Shown here: piece by piece, positions 1-5,838 of the stretch
Layout of the letters: each line of letters starts with the position of its first letter
Position numbering within the stretch: the first letter of the stretch is position 1
Assembly (NCBI GenBank): GCA_003645495.1
Contig: QNFK01000064.1
Span: forward strand, 1-8,059
Direction of reading: 5' to 3'
Source of the DNA: Gammaproteobacteria bacterium
GTDB taxonomy: Bacteria; Pseudomonadota; Gammaproteobacteria; Steroidobacterales; Woeseiaceae
DNA: 8,059 nucleotides
Notes under the pieces: generated by a model
What the model saw: only the letters and a program-made list of their open reading frames with translations
Databases searched by the model: none
What the model was told of the DNA's origin: nothing
Translations under genes and position numbers: made by a program

Positions 1-609
1 AAGCATGTGCAGCAAATTTTCAGCGTAGTTGAGATCGTTACGCGGATATATGAAGGGTTGTCCGGCTGTCAGCTTGTGTGCGGCGGCGGCGATCGTCGGC
101 AGCTTGGCAACGATCCGATGCGCAAAAACTTCCCTGGCACGTGGATCGTTCACATCCATCGTGTCGTGGTAGTACGCAGACATCGATCCAACGACAGCAG
201 ATACCATCGCCATCGGATGCGCGTCGTAACGAAAGCCGTTAAAGAAACGCAGCATGCCCTCGTTAAGCATTGTGTGAGTAAGAATAGATGTTTCGAAGTC
301 GGCAAGCTGATCGGTGCTTGGCAGCTCACCATATAAAAGAAGATAGGAAACTTCGACGAAGTTGGAGTGTTTCGCCAGTTCTTCAACCGGATAACCGCGA
401 TACAGGAGTACACCTTTATCGCCATCTATGAAGGTGATATCGCTTTCGCAGCTAGCCGTTGAAACGAATCCGGGATCGTATGTGAAAATTCCCTGCTCGG
501 CATACAGGCGGCTGATATCTGCAACGTCCGGCCCAAGCGATCCCGTGCGAATCGGGAGCTCTGTCTTTTTCCCGTCCGGGCTGGTCAGCGTATATACATT
601 TTTCGTCAT
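1..609 (-). CDS. gltA: Citrate synthase, type II (partial, N-terminal 203 residues)
   Basis: Citrate synthase condenses oxaloacetate with acetyl-CoA to give citrate, the first step of the TCA cycle, in the cytoplasm. The frame runs open from an ATG at 609-607 to the left edge, so about half of the usual ~430 residues are seen. It aligns throughout with E. coli GltA: FTYDPGF (42-48), STASCES (50-56), ITFIDGD (58-64), HPMAM (131-135), YYHD (146-149) and QPFIYPRNDL (184-193). The catalytic His/Asp residues lie in the missing half. An AGAGGGA ribosome-binding site ends about 5 nt before the ATG. Of the residues lining the NADH-inhibition site in E. coli (R109, H110, T111, Y145, R163, K167), the first is T111 here while H112, T113, Y147, R165 and K169 are kept. 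The family is certain; allosteric behaviour is inference. Confidence 0.97.
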   Translation of the reverse strand, partial: MTKNVYTLTSPDGKKTELPIRTGSLGPDVADISRLYAEQGIFTYDPGFVSTASCESDITFIDGDKGVLLYRGYPVEELAKHSNFVEVSYLLLYGELPSTDQLADFETSILTHTMLNEGMLRFFNGFRYDAHPMAMVSAVVGSMSAYYHDTMDVNDPRAREVFAHRIVAKLPTIAAAAHKLTAGQPFIYPRNDLNYAENLLHML

Positions 610-653
610 AGCATCCCTCTATCTGTTCTGGCTACCATCCGGCAACCATTTGT

Positions 654-677
654 CTTCAAGTGTCAGACACAGTGAAG
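654..677. promoter_or_regulatory. Nested inverted repeat upstream of gltA, possible operator
   Basis: A perfect 5-bp dyad around one central base, GTGTC-A-GACAC (660-670), is flanked by a second dyad, CTTCA (654-658) and TGAAG (673-677), offset by one base. It lies 45-68 bases upstream of the gltA start, where a transcription factor could bind. The one-base centre makes it more plausible as a DNA-binding site than as an RNA hairpin. It does not fit the CRP consensus well and I cannot name a regulator. Short dyads also arise by chance. Confidence 0.25.
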
Positions 678-684
678 CGGCCGT

Positions 685-707
685 CCCGCAACAAACGATG
701 TTGCCGG
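685..707. other. Imperfect hairpin between rpmE and gltA
   Basis: GCAAC (688-692) pairs with GTTGC (700-704) across a 7-base loop. After one C/C mismatch, two further C-G pairs extend the stem. It lies 60-82 bases past the rpmE stop codon and could end or attenuate rpmE transcription, or fold in a longer gltA leader. No T-tract follows on the minus strand, so it is not a canonical intrinsic terminator. I saw no convincing sigma70 promoter for gltA in 610-766. Confidence 0.2.
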
Positions 708-766
708 CAGCCGGAAGCATGAGCAAACGAATGTAGCGGTATAAATCCCTGAGGCAGCGCTGGAGG

Positions 767-970
767 CTAGGACATTCCGTATTTGCGGCGGAACTTGTCT
801 ACCCGGCCACCGGAATCAAGGATCTTCTGCTTACCCGTGTAAAACGGATGACACGCCGAGCACACTTCTATAGCGAGGCTGTCGCCAAGTGTTGAGCGGG
901 TCGTGAATTCGTTGCCACAACTACAGGTTACTTTAATTTCGCTGTAATCGGGATGAATCTCAGCTTTCAT
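767..970 (-). CDS. rpmE: 50S ribosomal protein L31, zinc-binding type
   Basis: L31 is a small protein of the large ribosomal subunit that helps bridge it to the small subunit. The 67-residue product matches E. coli RpmE (70 residues) along its length: a KxEIHPDY start, CSCGNEF, EVCSACHPFYTGKQK, and the GGRVDKFRRKYG tail. The four cysteines C16, C18, C37 and C40 are all present, which marks the zinc-containing (C+) form rather than the YkgM/RpmE2 type induced by zinc starvation. The ATG at 970-968 matches the family N-terminus. An AGGAAG sits upstream, with AGGA 9 nt before the ATG. The gene stands alone between its own promoter and gltA. In many gammaproteobacteria rpmE lies next to priA; it does not here. 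Confidence 0.97.
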   Translation of the reverse strand: MKAEIHPDYSEIKVTCSCGNEFTTRSTLGDSLAIEVCSACHPFYTGKQKILDSGGRVDKFRRKYGMS

Positions 971-1011
971 TGCGGGTCTTCCTGGTGGCTAGCTGTACAA
1001 AAAGGGCGCGT

Positions 1012-1040
1012 AGGATATAGCGAAGTGGGGCCAGTCGCAA
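1012..1040 (-). promoter_or_regulatory. Likely sigma70 promoter of rpmE
   Basis: On the minus strand a -35 element TTGCGA (1040-1035; 4 of 6 matches to TTGACA) and a -10 element TATCCT (1017-1012; 4 of 6 matches to TATAAT) are separated by exactly 17 bases. Transcription would start near 1005, leaving a leader of about 35 bases that contains the AGGAAG ribosome-binding site of rpmE. It is the best-spaced promoter I found in this gap; no start site has been measured. Confidence 0.5.
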
Positions 1041-1064
1041 GTGGGCCCTGAACCGGCCGCTGTT

Positions 1065-1087
1065 TTATCCACAAATCCTGTGGATAA
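1065..1087. promoter_or_regulatory. Two perfect DnaA boxes in inverted orientation
   Basis: TTATCCACA (1065-1073, plus strand) and TGTGGATAA (1079-1087, the same box on the minus strand) are both exact matches to the high-affinity E. coli DnaA box. They face each other across 5 bases, giving a perfect 9-bp inverted repeat. A degraded third copy, TGTGGAATAA (1091-1100), has one extra base. DnaA is the replication initiator and also represses or activates some promoters. The pair lies about 25 bases upstream of the predicted rpmE -35 element. The sites could serve an origin, a DnaA-titration or DnaA-reactivation locus, or control of rpmE; the sequence alone does not choose between these. Confidence 0.6.
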
Positions 1088-1125
1088 CTCTGTGGAATAA
1101 AGTTGAACGAATGCCCTAAGTGGGG

Positions 1126-1198
1126 ATTTTTAAAGCAAGCTTTGTAAAATGTCTATTTTCTGCTCAATTTCATATTATTAGCAATATCAATAGTTTAT
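1126..1198. other. AT-rich stretch beside the DnaA boxes
   Basis: By direct count 57 of 73 bases are A or T (78%), far above the flanking genes. It begins 25 bases after the degraded third DnaA box and includes runs such as TTTTTAAA, TGTAAAA and ATATTATTA. Such a block next to DnaA boxes is how a DNA-unwinding element looks, but AT-rich intergenic DNA is also common around promoters. I did not see a clear array of DnaA-trio (TAG/GAT-type) repeats. Confidence 0.4.
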
Positions 1199-1284
1199 GG
1201 GCACTCCTGAAGAGCTGGGCTTAGATACGGCCGTTATTACACGGCAAATACAGGCGTGTTGCCACCCTTGTGCATAAAGGCCGG

Positions 1285-1311
1285 GCTGTGAGTAACAGCT
1301 GACGGGTCAGC
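1285..1311. other. Overlapping small inverted repeats downstream of hemW
   Basis: GCTGT (1285-1289) pairs with ACAGC (1295-1299) over a 5-base loop. Overlapping it, GCTGAC (1298-1303) pairs with GTCAGC (1306-1311) across two bases. The two stems share bases 1298-1299, so they cannot both fold completely. The region lies 35-61 bases past the hemW stop and could slow or end the rph-rdgB-hemW transcript. No T-tract follows on the minus strand, so I do not call it an intrinsic terminator. Confidence 0.25.
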
Positions 1312-1345
1312 AAACTGGTCTCCGGGCCGCTCCCTGAGCCGCAAT

Positions 1346-2500
1346 TCAGGGCAGAAAACGCGCCTGCAATTCATTTAAGAAGCGAAATCCGGTCGTGGTG
1401 GGCTGCCAGATGCCATCCCCGCTGCGCTCGATCATGCCATCAGCCCTGGCGCTTTCAATGGGCCCATTGATATCCCCGATGGACATTCCGGTCCGGCTGG
1501 CGAACGCCGTTTCAGAGAATCCGGCCGACATTCGCAGCGCATTGAGCATGTACTCGAAGCCCACGTCCGCAGACTCGAGTTTTTTCAACCCGGCATCGGT
1601 CGCGCCACTTTCGATCTTTTCCATGTACGCCATTGGATTCGCCGGCCTCTGATAGCGCCAGATAGACCCCTCGTCATCGGTGTGTTTGCCGTGTGCGCCA
1701 GCACCCACCGCAAGATAGTCACCAAACGACCAGTAATTCAGGTTGTGCCGACAGCGATGTCCTGGTTTTGCAAAAGCGGATATTTCGTACTGTTCGAAAC
1801 CTGCCTGCCCAAGCAAGTCATGACAGCTCGTTTGCATTTCCCAGCTCGTATCGTCGTCCGGCATGTTCGCGGGCGGGCGGGCGTGAAAAATAGTGTTCGG
1901 TTCAAGGGTGAGTTGATAATAGGAAATATGTTGTGGCGAAAGCTGCAGCACCCTTTCTACATCGGCAACCGCCTGATCCTCATCCTGCCCCGGTAACGCA
2001 AACATCAGGTCTATGTTGATGCTGTTAAAGCCCGCCATTACGGCCTCGTCATACGCAGTCTCGATTTCCTCAGGGCCGTGAATTCTGCCAAGCGCTTGCA
2101 ACATCTCTGCATTGAAGCTCTGCGCACCCAAAGACAACCTGTTAACGCCAGCGCGACGGTACGCTGCAAGATTGCCCCGTTCTATAGTTCCCGGATTCGC
2201 CTCCATTGTTATCTCACAGTCATCTGCAAGCGTGAATGTGTCGTTCGCCTGCTGCAAAATCTTCGCGATTTCTGCAGGCGTGAACAGGCTCGGTGTGCCA
2301 CCGCCGAGGAAAATGCTGACGATGTCCCGGTCCGCGGCAAGTGCTGCCGCGGATTGTAACTCTGTCAGGAGTGCCGCAACGTAGCGAGCGCGCTGTGACT
2401 CCGGCCCGGCTTTGTGCGAGTTGAAATCGCAATAGGGACACTTACGCACACACCAGGGCAGATGCAGGTACAGAGACAGCGGTGGCTGTTGAAGGGTCAT
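1346..2500 (-). CDS. hemW: HemW, radical SAM heme chaperone
   Basis: HemW (once annotated as a coproporphyrinogen III oxidase-like HemN paralogue) binds heme and an Fe4S4 cluster and is thought to deliver heme to membrane respiratory proteins. The 384-residue length is normal. The radical-SAM cluster motif CxxxCxxC is at C17, C21 and C24 in PWCVRKCPYCDFNSH. The SAM-binding GGGTPS is at 66-71 and EANPGT at 100-105. HNLNYW (252-257) and GAGAHGK (266-272) are typical of HemW/HemN proteins. HemW proteins have only the cluster-motif cysteines C17/C21/C24, whereas true HemN has a CxxxCxxCxC arrangement; here residue 26 is F, which favours HemW. The ATG overlaps the rdgB stop (ATGA), and I see no separate ribosome-binding site, so translation is probably coupled to rdgB. 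The rdgB-hemW pairing also occurs in E. coli. Confidence 0.96.
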   Translation of the reverse strand: MTLQQPPLSLYLHLPWCVRKCPYCDFNSHKAGPESQRARYVAALLTELQSAAALAADRDIVSIFLGGGTPSLFTPAEIAKILQQANDTFTLADDCEITMEANPGTIERGNLAAYRRAGVNRLSLGAQSFNAEMLQALGRIHGPEEIETAYDEAVMAGFNSINIDLMFALPGQDEDQAVADVERVLQLSPQHISYYQLTLEPNTIFHARPPANMPDDDTSWEMQTSCHDLLGQAGFEQYEISAFAKPGHRCRHNLNYWSFGDYLAVGAGAHGKHTDDEGSIWRYQRPANPMAYMEKIESGATDAGLKKLESADVGFEYMLNALRMSAGFSETAFASRTGMSIGDINGPIESARADGMIERSGDGIWQPTTTGFRFLNELQARFLP

Positions 2501-3123
2501 GTGCTGATTTGCTGCGGTATTAACTTATCCTGCAACAGGATTTTGAGTTGTCTGAAAGCCTTGCCGCGATGGCTGACTGCATTCTTTTCTTCACGGCTCA
2601 TTTGTGCCCCGGTCTTGCCGGCCGCGGCATCATAGAACACCGGGTCGTAACCGAAGCCACCCACGCCATGTCGTTGCCGCAGGACCGTCCCGCGCCAGAC
2701 CGCCTCCACAACCAGCGGCTCGCAAGTTTCATCCGGACAGACCAGCACTGCCGCACAATGGAAGCCGGCACCACGATCCGCTTCGGTAATATCGCTCATT
2801 TCATCCAGCAACTTGTCGAGGTTCTGTTCGTCAGTTGCGTTAGCGCCGGCATATCGCGCGGAGTAGACGCCTGGGTTTCCATCGAGCGCATCTACGGCAA
2901 TTCCTGAGTCGTCCGCCATTGCCGGCAATCCGCTCTGCTGTGCTGCGTAATGTGCTTTTATCAGTGCATTCTCGACGAACGTCACGCCCGTTTCCGCTGG
3001 CGATTCGATGTTGAGGTCTGACTGTGGAATGACAGTGATGCCAAGATCGGCAAATAAGTCCGCAATTTCCCGTATTTTGCCCGGGTTACTGCTGGCTAAT
3101 ACAATCCTGGTTACGGCGGACAC
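2497..3123 (-). CDS. rdgB: RdgB/HAM1 non-canonical purine NTP pyrophosphatase
   Basis: The enzyme hydrolyses dITP, ITP and XTP to monophosphates plus pyrophosphate, keeping deaminated purines out of DNA and RNA. The 208-residue product shows the Ham1/ITPase signature in order: LASSNPGK substrate loop (9-16), TFVENA (48-53), ADDSG (70-74, with D72 aligning to the catalytic D69 of E. coli), PGVYSARYAG, and near the C-terminus GGFGYDPVF and SREEKNAVSHRG. The start is GTG at 3123-3121. It is forced by the stop codon of rph lying in the same frame just upstream with no ATG between, and it matches the family N-terminus. There is no strong ribosome-binding site in the 12-nt gap after rph, so reinitiation by ribosomes finishing rph is likely (inference). 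Confidence 0.96.
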   Translation of the reverse strand: MSAVTRIVLASSNPGKIREIADLFADLGITVIPQSDLNIESPAETGVTFVENALIKAHYAAQQSGLPAMADDSGIAVDALDGNPGVYSARYAGANATDEQNLDKLLDEMSDITEADRGAGFHCAAVLVCPDETCEPLVVEAVWRGTVLRQRHGVGGFGYDPVFYDAAAGKTGAQMSREEKNAVSHRGKAFRQLKILLQDKLIPQQIST

Positions 3124-3135
3124 GATGCATACCGT

Positions 3136-3858
3136 TTACGTGGCTGCGGCAATTGCAGCACTTTGCTGACGGATAATCTCGTCGATGCCTTTCGTTGCCA
3201 ACTCCAGCATCGCATCGAATTCCTTGCGGTCAAAAGCATGGCCTTCAGCAGTTCCCTGCACCTCGATAAACTTGCCGGCGTCGTTCATCACGACGTTCAT
3301 ATCGGTTTCTGCCTGCGAATCCTCGTCATAGTCGAGGTCCAGAACCGGTGTGCCTTTATAGATGCCAACTGACACCGCTGCAATCTGACCGTACATCGGG
3401 TCACGCTTGATTGTCTTTTGCTTGCGTAGCCGCTGCATCGCAATCATAAGCGCGACATATGCTCCGCTTATTGATGCTGTCCGCGTACCGCCATCTGCCT
3501 GCAACACGTCACAGTCGAGCGTAATGGTGCGTTCACCGAGTGCCTCAAGATTCGTCGCCGCGCGCAAAGACCGCCCGATCAGCCGCTGGATTTCTTGCGT
3601 TCGTCCGCTTTGCTTGCCGCGCGCCGCCTCTCTGCCCACACGCGAGTGTGTCGAGCCGGGCAACATTCCGTATTCCCCGGTAACCCAGCCGCTACCTTTG
3701 CCGCGCATCCACGGTGGCACACGATTCTCGACGCTTGCCGTGCACAGGACACGGGTGTCACCGAATTCTGCGAGGACACTGCCGGCGGCGTGCTTGGTGT
3801 AATCAGTAATGAATTGCACCGACCTCAATTCGTCGGTTGCGCGGCCACTTGGTCGCAT
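3136..3858 (-). CDS. rph: RNase PH, phosphorolytic 3'-5' exoribonuclease
   Basis: RNase PH trims the 3' ends of tRNA precursors and other structured RNAs using phosphate, releasing nucleoside diphosphates; it acts as a hexamer. The 240 residues align end to end with E. coli Rph (238): MRPSGRATDELR start, YTKHAAGSVLAEFGDTRVLCTAS (20-42), GEYGMLPGSTHSR (61-73), GGTRTAS (123-129) and EVQGTAEG (199-206). R86 and R126, known phosphate contacts, and the metal-site aspartates D180 and D186 are present. The ATG at 3858-3856 has a strong ribosome-binding site, AGGAGA, 7 nt upstream. It is the first gene of rph-rdgB-hemW. No truncation is seen, unlike the frameshifted rph of E. coli K-12. Confidence 0.97.
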   Translation of the reverse strand: MRPSGRATDELRSVQFITDYTKHAAGSVLAEFGDTRVLCTASVENRVPPWMRGKGSGWVTGEYGMLPGSTHSRVGREAARGKQSGRTQEIQRLIGRSLRAATNLEALGERTITLDCDVLQADGGTRTASISGAYVALMIAMQRLRKQKTIKRDPMYGQIAAVSVGIYKGTPVLDLDYDEDSQAETDMNVVMNDAGKFIEVQGTAEGHAFDRKEFDAMLELATKGIDEIIRQQSAAIAAAT

Positions 3859-3939
3859 TTGGTTCTCCTGGAAATTACGCTCAGATCCACTACTGTCTCA
3901 TAAATTCCAGACATTTTTGGTAGTTGCGAACTGACATTT

Positions 3940-3945
3940 ATTGTA
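3940..3945 (-). promoter_or_regulatory. Possible -10 element for rph-rdgB-hemW
   Basis: In the 170-base spacer between the phosphatase gene and rph, the minus strand reads TACAAT at 3945-3940, a 5-of-6 match to the -10 consensus. The only TTG-type -35 (TTGGTC) is 19 bases further upstream, a poor spacing and a weak hexamer. The spacer also ends the phosphatase transcript, but I see no hairpin with a T-tract there, so readthrough from the phosphatase gene into rph is possible. Confidence 0.3.
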
Positions 3946-4028
3946 CTAAAGATCAATTTGCACCGACCAAGTTCGCTCTTCTTGAAAAAGCAGGCAAATT
4001 GAGCCGCATTTTTGTTCGATGATATTTG

Positions 4029-4775
4029 CTAACCGTCAACCCACAGCAGCGCTGTGCCGGTCGTGTTATCGGCATACGGCGCATTCACAGACAGTGCTTT
4101 CATACTCAGCGCCTTCAGGTTGTCGGCCAGGCTGTTGGCCGGGCGGGTCGCCATGTCGGCAATTTCCTCATCGGTCATGCCAGACCACAAGCCATCGCTA
4201 CAGGCCAGCAGGACATCCCCCGGCGCAAGCGGTTGTTTCCTTGTAATACTCATATCGGGGACCGGTGCGTCCCCACCAATACAGCACTCAACAAAATTGC
4301 GCATTGGGTGATCGAGCGCCTCCGCCTCGGTGATGGCGCCCTCTTGAATGAGAATTTCTACGTGACTGTGATCGCGCGAGCGGGTCATGAGCTGGCCTTC
4401 GCGCATCTGGTAAATCCTGCTATCCCCGATATGTCCCCACCAGGAACCACTTTCCTGGATGAGGCAAACAGCACAAGTCGCACGCGGTCGAAAATCAACT
4501 GCGAGATCAACGCCGATTTTGACGACTTCGTCATGCGCACGCGACATGGCCATATACAGAAAGCCCTGTGGATCGAATACCGGCAGCGAGGACGATGTAA
4601 ATAAATCCTTGATGACGTTCAAACCGATTTCGGCTGCTTTCGCACCATCCGAGTGACCGCCCATACCATCAAATACCAGCATGATGGCAGCATCTTCAGC
4701 AACAATGACCGCAGCGCGGTCCTGGTTGTCCTGTCGATCTCCTAACGCAGTAACTTTGGCGTACTCTATCTTCAT
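4029..4775 (-). CDS. PP2C-family serine/threonine protein phosphatase
   Basis: The product is a metal-dependent (Mn/Mg) phosphatase that would remove phosphate from Ser/Thr residues, as in bacterial Stp1/PrpC/PppA. At 248 residues it is a complete single domain with no signal peptide or membrane segment. Visible motifs are GDRQDNQD (12-19) with D19, VFDGMGGH (34-41) with metal ligands D36/G37, WGHIGDSRIYQMR, TRSRDHSHVEILIQEG, SDGLW (193-197) with D194, and DN (236-237) near the C-terminus. All metal ligands expected for an active enzyme appear present. The ATG at 4775-4773 lacks a clear ribosome-binding site; the preceding bases are AT-rich. It is divergent from yicC and upstream of rph. No kinase, FHA or secretion gene is in the window, so its partner and target are unknown. 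Confidence 0.93.
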   Translation of the reverse strand: MKIEYAKVTALGDRQDNQDRAAVIVAEDAAIMLVFDGMGGHSDGAKAAEIGLNVIKDLFTSSSLPVFDPQGFLYMAMSRAHDEVVKIGVDLAVDFRPRATCAVCLIQESGSWWGHIGDSRIYQMREGQLMTRSRDHSHVEILIQEGAITEAEALDHPMRNFVECCIGGDAPVPDMSITRKQPLAPGDVLLACSDGLWSGMTDEEIADMATRPANSLADNLKALSMKALSVNAPYADNTTGTALLWVDG

Positions 4776-4809
4776 AGTGTTTAAATGGTCGTTAATAGCG
4801 CTGGCCGAT

Positions 4810-4823
4810 TCTGGCCGGCCAGA
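4810..4823. promoter_or_regulatory. 14-bp perfect palindrome in the phosphatase/yicC divergent spacer
   Basis: TCTGGCCGGCCAGA reads the same on both strands. One half of it, CTGGCCG, is repeated directly at 4801-4807, so the block 4801-4823 holds two direct copies and one inverted copy of the same unit. It lies 35-48 bases upstream of the phosphatase start and about 150 bases upstream of yicC. A -10-like TAGAAT (4825-4830, 5 of 6) follows on the plus strand without a good -35. The block could be an operator acting on one or both divergent genes; no regulator can be named. Confidence 0.35.
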
Positions 4824-4955
4824 TTAGAATAATTGCCCGAATAAGCAACAGTCATACTTAACTCATTCGCTAATAGCCGCCAAGTGTCCCGCGAACCGGG
4901 GTTCATGTCTGTGACCGGCGCACAATTACTGGCGAAAATGCGCAAATTTCTTTTT

Positions 4956-4972
4956 AGGAGTATCTGATTTTG
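4956..4972 (+). promoter_or_regulatory. Ribosome-binding site selecting a TTG start for yicC
   Basis: AGGAG at 4956-4960 is followed 9 nt later by TTG (4970-4972). The next in-frame ATG (4979-4981) is 18 nt away, too far for this site. Starting at TTG gives MDSMTGFAR, which fits the usual YicC N-terminus of a few residues before SMTxxAR. Hence TTG is preferred. Confidence 0.7.
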
Positions 4973-5833
4973 GACAGCATGACCGGGTTTGCCCGCGAAG
5001 ACACAGAAACACCGTTCGGCACATTGTCCTGTGAGTTGCGGACAGTCAATCACCGTTACCTGGATGTGCACTTTCGATTGCCGGAAGAACTGCGGGCGAA
5101 GGAAATTGAATTGCGGCAACGTATTGGCGCAAGGCTGAAACGCGGCAAAGTGGATTGTTCACTGCATATACGTCGCAGTGGTGGCGCGGCTGCGAAAGTC
5201 GAAATTAACCAGGACCTGGTACGTCAGCTCGGCGCGCGAATCGATGAAATAGCGTCCCTGCTGCCGGCGGCCCAGGCAATCGATCCGATCGACATCCTGC
5301 GTTGGCCTGGTGTTATTGAAGAACCGGAAATCGATACGGACCCGCTGCTCGCCGCGGCAACCGATCTGCTCGAGCATACGTTGGGTGCACTCGGCCAGAT
5401 GCGCAGTAGCGAAGGCGGCCGCATCGCTGGCATGCTGGAGGCGCGCTGTGAAGATATTCTTCTGCTGGCCGCGAGCGTACGCGAACGAATGCCACAGGTA
5501 CTCGCGGCAGTCCGAAAAAAACAGCAGGAACGTATCGATAAGCTGGACGTTGACGCCGACCCGGCACGCCTTGAAACAGAGCTCGCGCTGGTTGCACAAA
5601 AGCTCGATGTCGACGAAGAACTCGATCGACTGGAAAGTCACATCAGCGAAATTCGCACTGCTTTGCAGGGTAAGGAACCGGTCGGCAGAAGGCTGGACTT
5701 CCTGATGCAGGAACTCAATCGCGAAGCCAATACGCTTGGATCGAAATCAGCCGACGCAGAGACTACCAAAGCGGCGGTTGAACTGAAGGTTTTGATCGAG
5801 CAGATGCGCGAACAAATCCAGAACGTCGAGTAG
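4970..5833 (+). CDS. yicC: YicC/YloC-family endoribonuclease
   Basis: YicC-family proteins have recently been shown to be endoribonucleases; in E. coli YicC promotes decay of the small RNA RyhB. The 287-residue product has the same length as E. coli YicC and the same layout: an N-terminal YicC domain beginning SMTGFAR (3-9 from the TTG start), then ELRTVNHRYLDVHFRLPEELR and DILRWPGVIEEPE. A charged, probably helical middle follows, and then the highly conserved C-terminal DUF1732-type region: LVAQKLDVDEELDRLESH, GRRLDFLMQELNREANTLGSKS and the ending VLIEQMREQIQNVE. It leads the plus-strand cluster, 5 nt before gmk. Divergence from the rph side recalls the E. coli rph/yicC arrangement, here with the phosphatase gene inserted between. 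The family call is firm; the RNA target is unknown. Confidence 0.95.
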   Translation: MDSMTGFAREDTETPFGTLSCELRTVNHRYLDVHFRLPEELRAKEIELRQRIGARLKRGKVDCSLHIRRSGGAAAKVEINQDLVRQLGARIDEIASLLPAAQAIDPIDILRWPGVIEEPEIDTDPLLAAATDLLEHTLGALGQMRSSEGGRIAGMLEARCEDILLLAASVRERMPQVLAAVRKKQQERIDKLDVDADPARLETELALVAQKLDVDEELDRLESHISEIRTALQGKEPVGRRLDFLMQELNREANTLGSKSADAETTKAAVELKVLIEQMREQIQNVE

Positions 5834-5838
5834 GACGA

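Larger units (their letters stand above)
971..1345. other. 375-base non-coding gap between hemW and rpmE
   Basis: No protein of recognisable family is encoded on either strand. From the rpmE side the gap holds the rpmE ribosome-binding site and promoter (1012-1040), a pair of perfect DnaA boxes (1065-1087), an AT-rich stretch (1126-1198), and a GC-richer part with small inverted repeats (1285-1311) leading to the hemW stop. I see no canonical terminator after hemW and no tRNA-like fold. The gap is unusually large for an otherwise compact region. Confidence 0.7.

Noticed and set aside
1197..1277. A 26-codon open frame in the hemW-rpmE gap with a CCHPC-like end
   Set aside because: There is no ribosome-binding site, no promoter in good position and no family resemblance; frames of this size occur by chance. 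Conservation in relatives would be needed.
971..1345. A structured RNA gene (tRNA, 4.5S, 6S or similar) in the large gap
   Set aside because: There is no cloverleaf, no CCA end and no recognised conserved core; only short isolated stems are visible.
4026..4604. Long open frame (192 codons) on the plus strand opposite the PP2C gene
   Set aside because: It lies fully antisense to a gene with all expected PP2C motifs, and its translation has no recognisable domain and looks like a shadow frame.
4918..4943. GCGCA...TGCGC stem in the yicC leader as a riboswitch or attenuator
   Set aside because: A 5-bp stem with a 16-base loop is weak, and no known riboswitch core is recognisable.
4938..4967. 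A 9-codon open frame overlapping the yicC ribosome-binding site, possible leader peptide
   Set aside because: There is no regulatory codon run and no ribosome-binding site of its own; it is more simply explained as chance.
5159..5641. Open frame of 160 codons on the minus strand inside yicC
   Set aside because: It is antisense to a full-length YicC with conserved motifs throughout; no independent support.
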